A stretch of DNA of 64,000 nucleotides. Source: an uncultured Rhodoblastus sp. GTDB taxonomy: Bacteria; Pseudomonadota; Alphaproteobacteria; Rhizobiales; Beijerinckiaceae. Under the pieces are notes generated by a model. The model saw only the letters and a list, made by a program, of their open reading frames with translations. It searched no databases and was not told where the DNA came from. Made by a program: the position numbers and the translations under genes. The stretch lies in assembly GCF_903903185.1 (NCBI RefSeq), contig NZ_CAIUXT010000120.1, positions 19,021 to 83,020 on the forward strand. Reading direction: 5' to 3'. Below are positions 63,404-64,000 of this stretch, piece by piece; positions within the stretch are counted from its first letter, which is position 1, and each line of letters starts with the position of its first letter.

Positions 63404-63522
63404 TAATACCATCGGCCCTTGAAAACGACCGATGTTATCCGCTCCGACTGGAGCGGAGCCGGCTGACGCCGGCGGGGCACCTTTGCTTCTGACGAGTCGG
63501 AAGAAAATGCCTATGGTATTAT
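63404..63522. repeat. MITE-like element, copy 2 (inverted relative to copy 1)
   Basis: TAATACCATCGG...CCTATGGTATTAT. Its reverse complement follows copy 1 at 47079 almost throughout, with scattered mismatches (for example the shared AGAAGCAAAGG/GGAAGCAAAGG and CCGGCGTCAGCCGGC blocks). It lies 21 bp after the TPR-trypsin stop. Confidence 0.8.
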
Positions 63523-63607
63523 CGATCCAACAATCTAATCAAGGCGGTCGCTCCCGGATGCGTACGTCGAAACCGACGCGACATGGATTCGTGGGCAAAA
63601 ACGCCGA

Positions 63608-63630
63608 AAGCCGCCCTGGAGGGGCGGCTT
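63608..63630 (-). terminator. terminator of the rRNA operon
   Basis: A 9-bp stem AAGCCGCCC-TGGAG-GGGCGGCTT, followed on the minus strand by TCGGCGTTTTT. It lies 31 bp beyond tRNA-fMet. Confidence 0.85.
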
Positions 63631-63660
63631 CTGGTTACGACTTGGCATCGCAAGTTGAGA

Positions 63661-63737
<77 letters not shown>

Positions 63738-63872
63738 TCAGGGTGTTTTGCGTTCTGTGTGGTTTTTTGTTTGTTTTTTTTGTGGTTTTGGAACGCGCAT
63801 GGTCACGGCGACATTGGATCGAGCATCGCCGTGACCGTTGGTATGTTTTGTGAGGAGGGATGCTTGTCTTTG

Positions 63873-63995
63873 GCAGGCCTGGCGGCGACCTACTCTCCCA
63901 GGTCTTGAGACATAGTACCATTGGCGCTGAAGCGTTTGACGGCCGAGTTCGGGATGGGATCGGGTCTGGCCACTTCGCAAGAGCCACCAGGCCGG
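63873..63995 (-). rRNA. rrf: 5S ribosomal RNA
   Basis: Minus-strand text GGCCTGGTGGCTCTTGCGAA...CCCGATCCCATCCCGAACTC...CGCCAATGGTACTATGTCTC...GGGAGAGTAGGTCGCCGCC. This matches alphaproteobacterial 5S throughout. The ends pair (CCTGG with CCAGG). Exact ends are uncertain by a few bases. The 23S gene must lie beyond the window. Confidence 0.95.
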
Positions 63996-64000
63996 CGAAA

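Noticed and set aside
47079-63522. MITE mobilised by the local IS630
   Set aside because: The element ends (ATAATACCATCGG) do not match the IS630 ends (GTGCAGTGACTCATTC).

Overview
The window is high-GC DNA from an alphaproteobacterium, most likely Hyphomicrobiales (Rhizobiales), perhaps a Methylocystis/Rhodoblastus/Beijerinckiaceae-like genome. The signs are an RpoH-type sigma-32 with its RpoH box, a C4-pathway 5-aminolevulinate synthase, a squalene-hopene cyclase, a class I lysyl-tRNA synthetase, HisKA_2/HWE-type signalling, a DUF6460 protein, and a minus-strand rRNA operon end (5S then tRNA-fMet) at the right edge. The placement is inferred from protein families; no database search was possible.

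Positions 1-38 kb are ordinary chromosome. In order they hold rpoH, an aromatic/aspartate aminotransferase, a LuxR-type response regulator, a PEP-CTERM protein, a hybrid histidine kinase, a MuiA-like protein, an EamA permease overlapping an MltB-like transglycosylase, hemA, shc, a second response regulator, a glycosyltransferase, an alpha/beta hydrolase, a PAS-HisKA_2 kinase, pyrD with a DUF952 gene, lysK, a GspE_N-GT2 glycosyltransferase, a solute-binding protein, an arylsulfatase and a phytase-like PEP-CTERM protein preceded by a near-consensus Pho box. A minus-strand operon at 31.8-37.9 kb encodes two RND adaptors, one RND pump, a 45-residue single-helix protein absent from the ORF track, and a SCO protein.

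From tRNA-Glu (38.1 kb) to the rRNA operon (63.6 kb) the window is an accessory island rich in decayed mobile DNA: a UvrD-like helicase fragment, Tn3 and IS5 scraps, a dead IS630 copy with recognisable terminal inverted repeats, two inverted copies of a ~117-bp MITE-like element, and a TIR-domain fragment. Between these sits an unusual set of intact conflict or cell-suicide type genes. They are a TIR-STAND-WD40 sensor with 12 nearly identical WD40 repeats, a trypsin-NUC endonuclease fusion, a class 3 lipase, an active trypsin translationally coupled to a caspase with an apparently dead trypsin domain, an SH3-lysozyme-like protein, a polytopic membrane protein, an NlpC/P60 hydrolase, a metallophosphatase followed by a trypsin, an amidase/PGRP, and a SLOG-like protein next to a TPR-trypsin.

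The working model is inference: the WD40/STAND protein, and possibly the SLOG/TPR pair, sense an insult; TIR, caspase and trypsin-like enzymes form a proteolytic and NAD-consuming signalling layer; and nuclease, lipase, phosphatase and peptidoglycan hydrolases destroy nucleic acid, membrane and wall. The individual families are known. The arrangement, with five trypsin-like domains (four with intact triads, one dead) and three wall-hydrolase folds lacking signal peptides, is the feature most worth following up.
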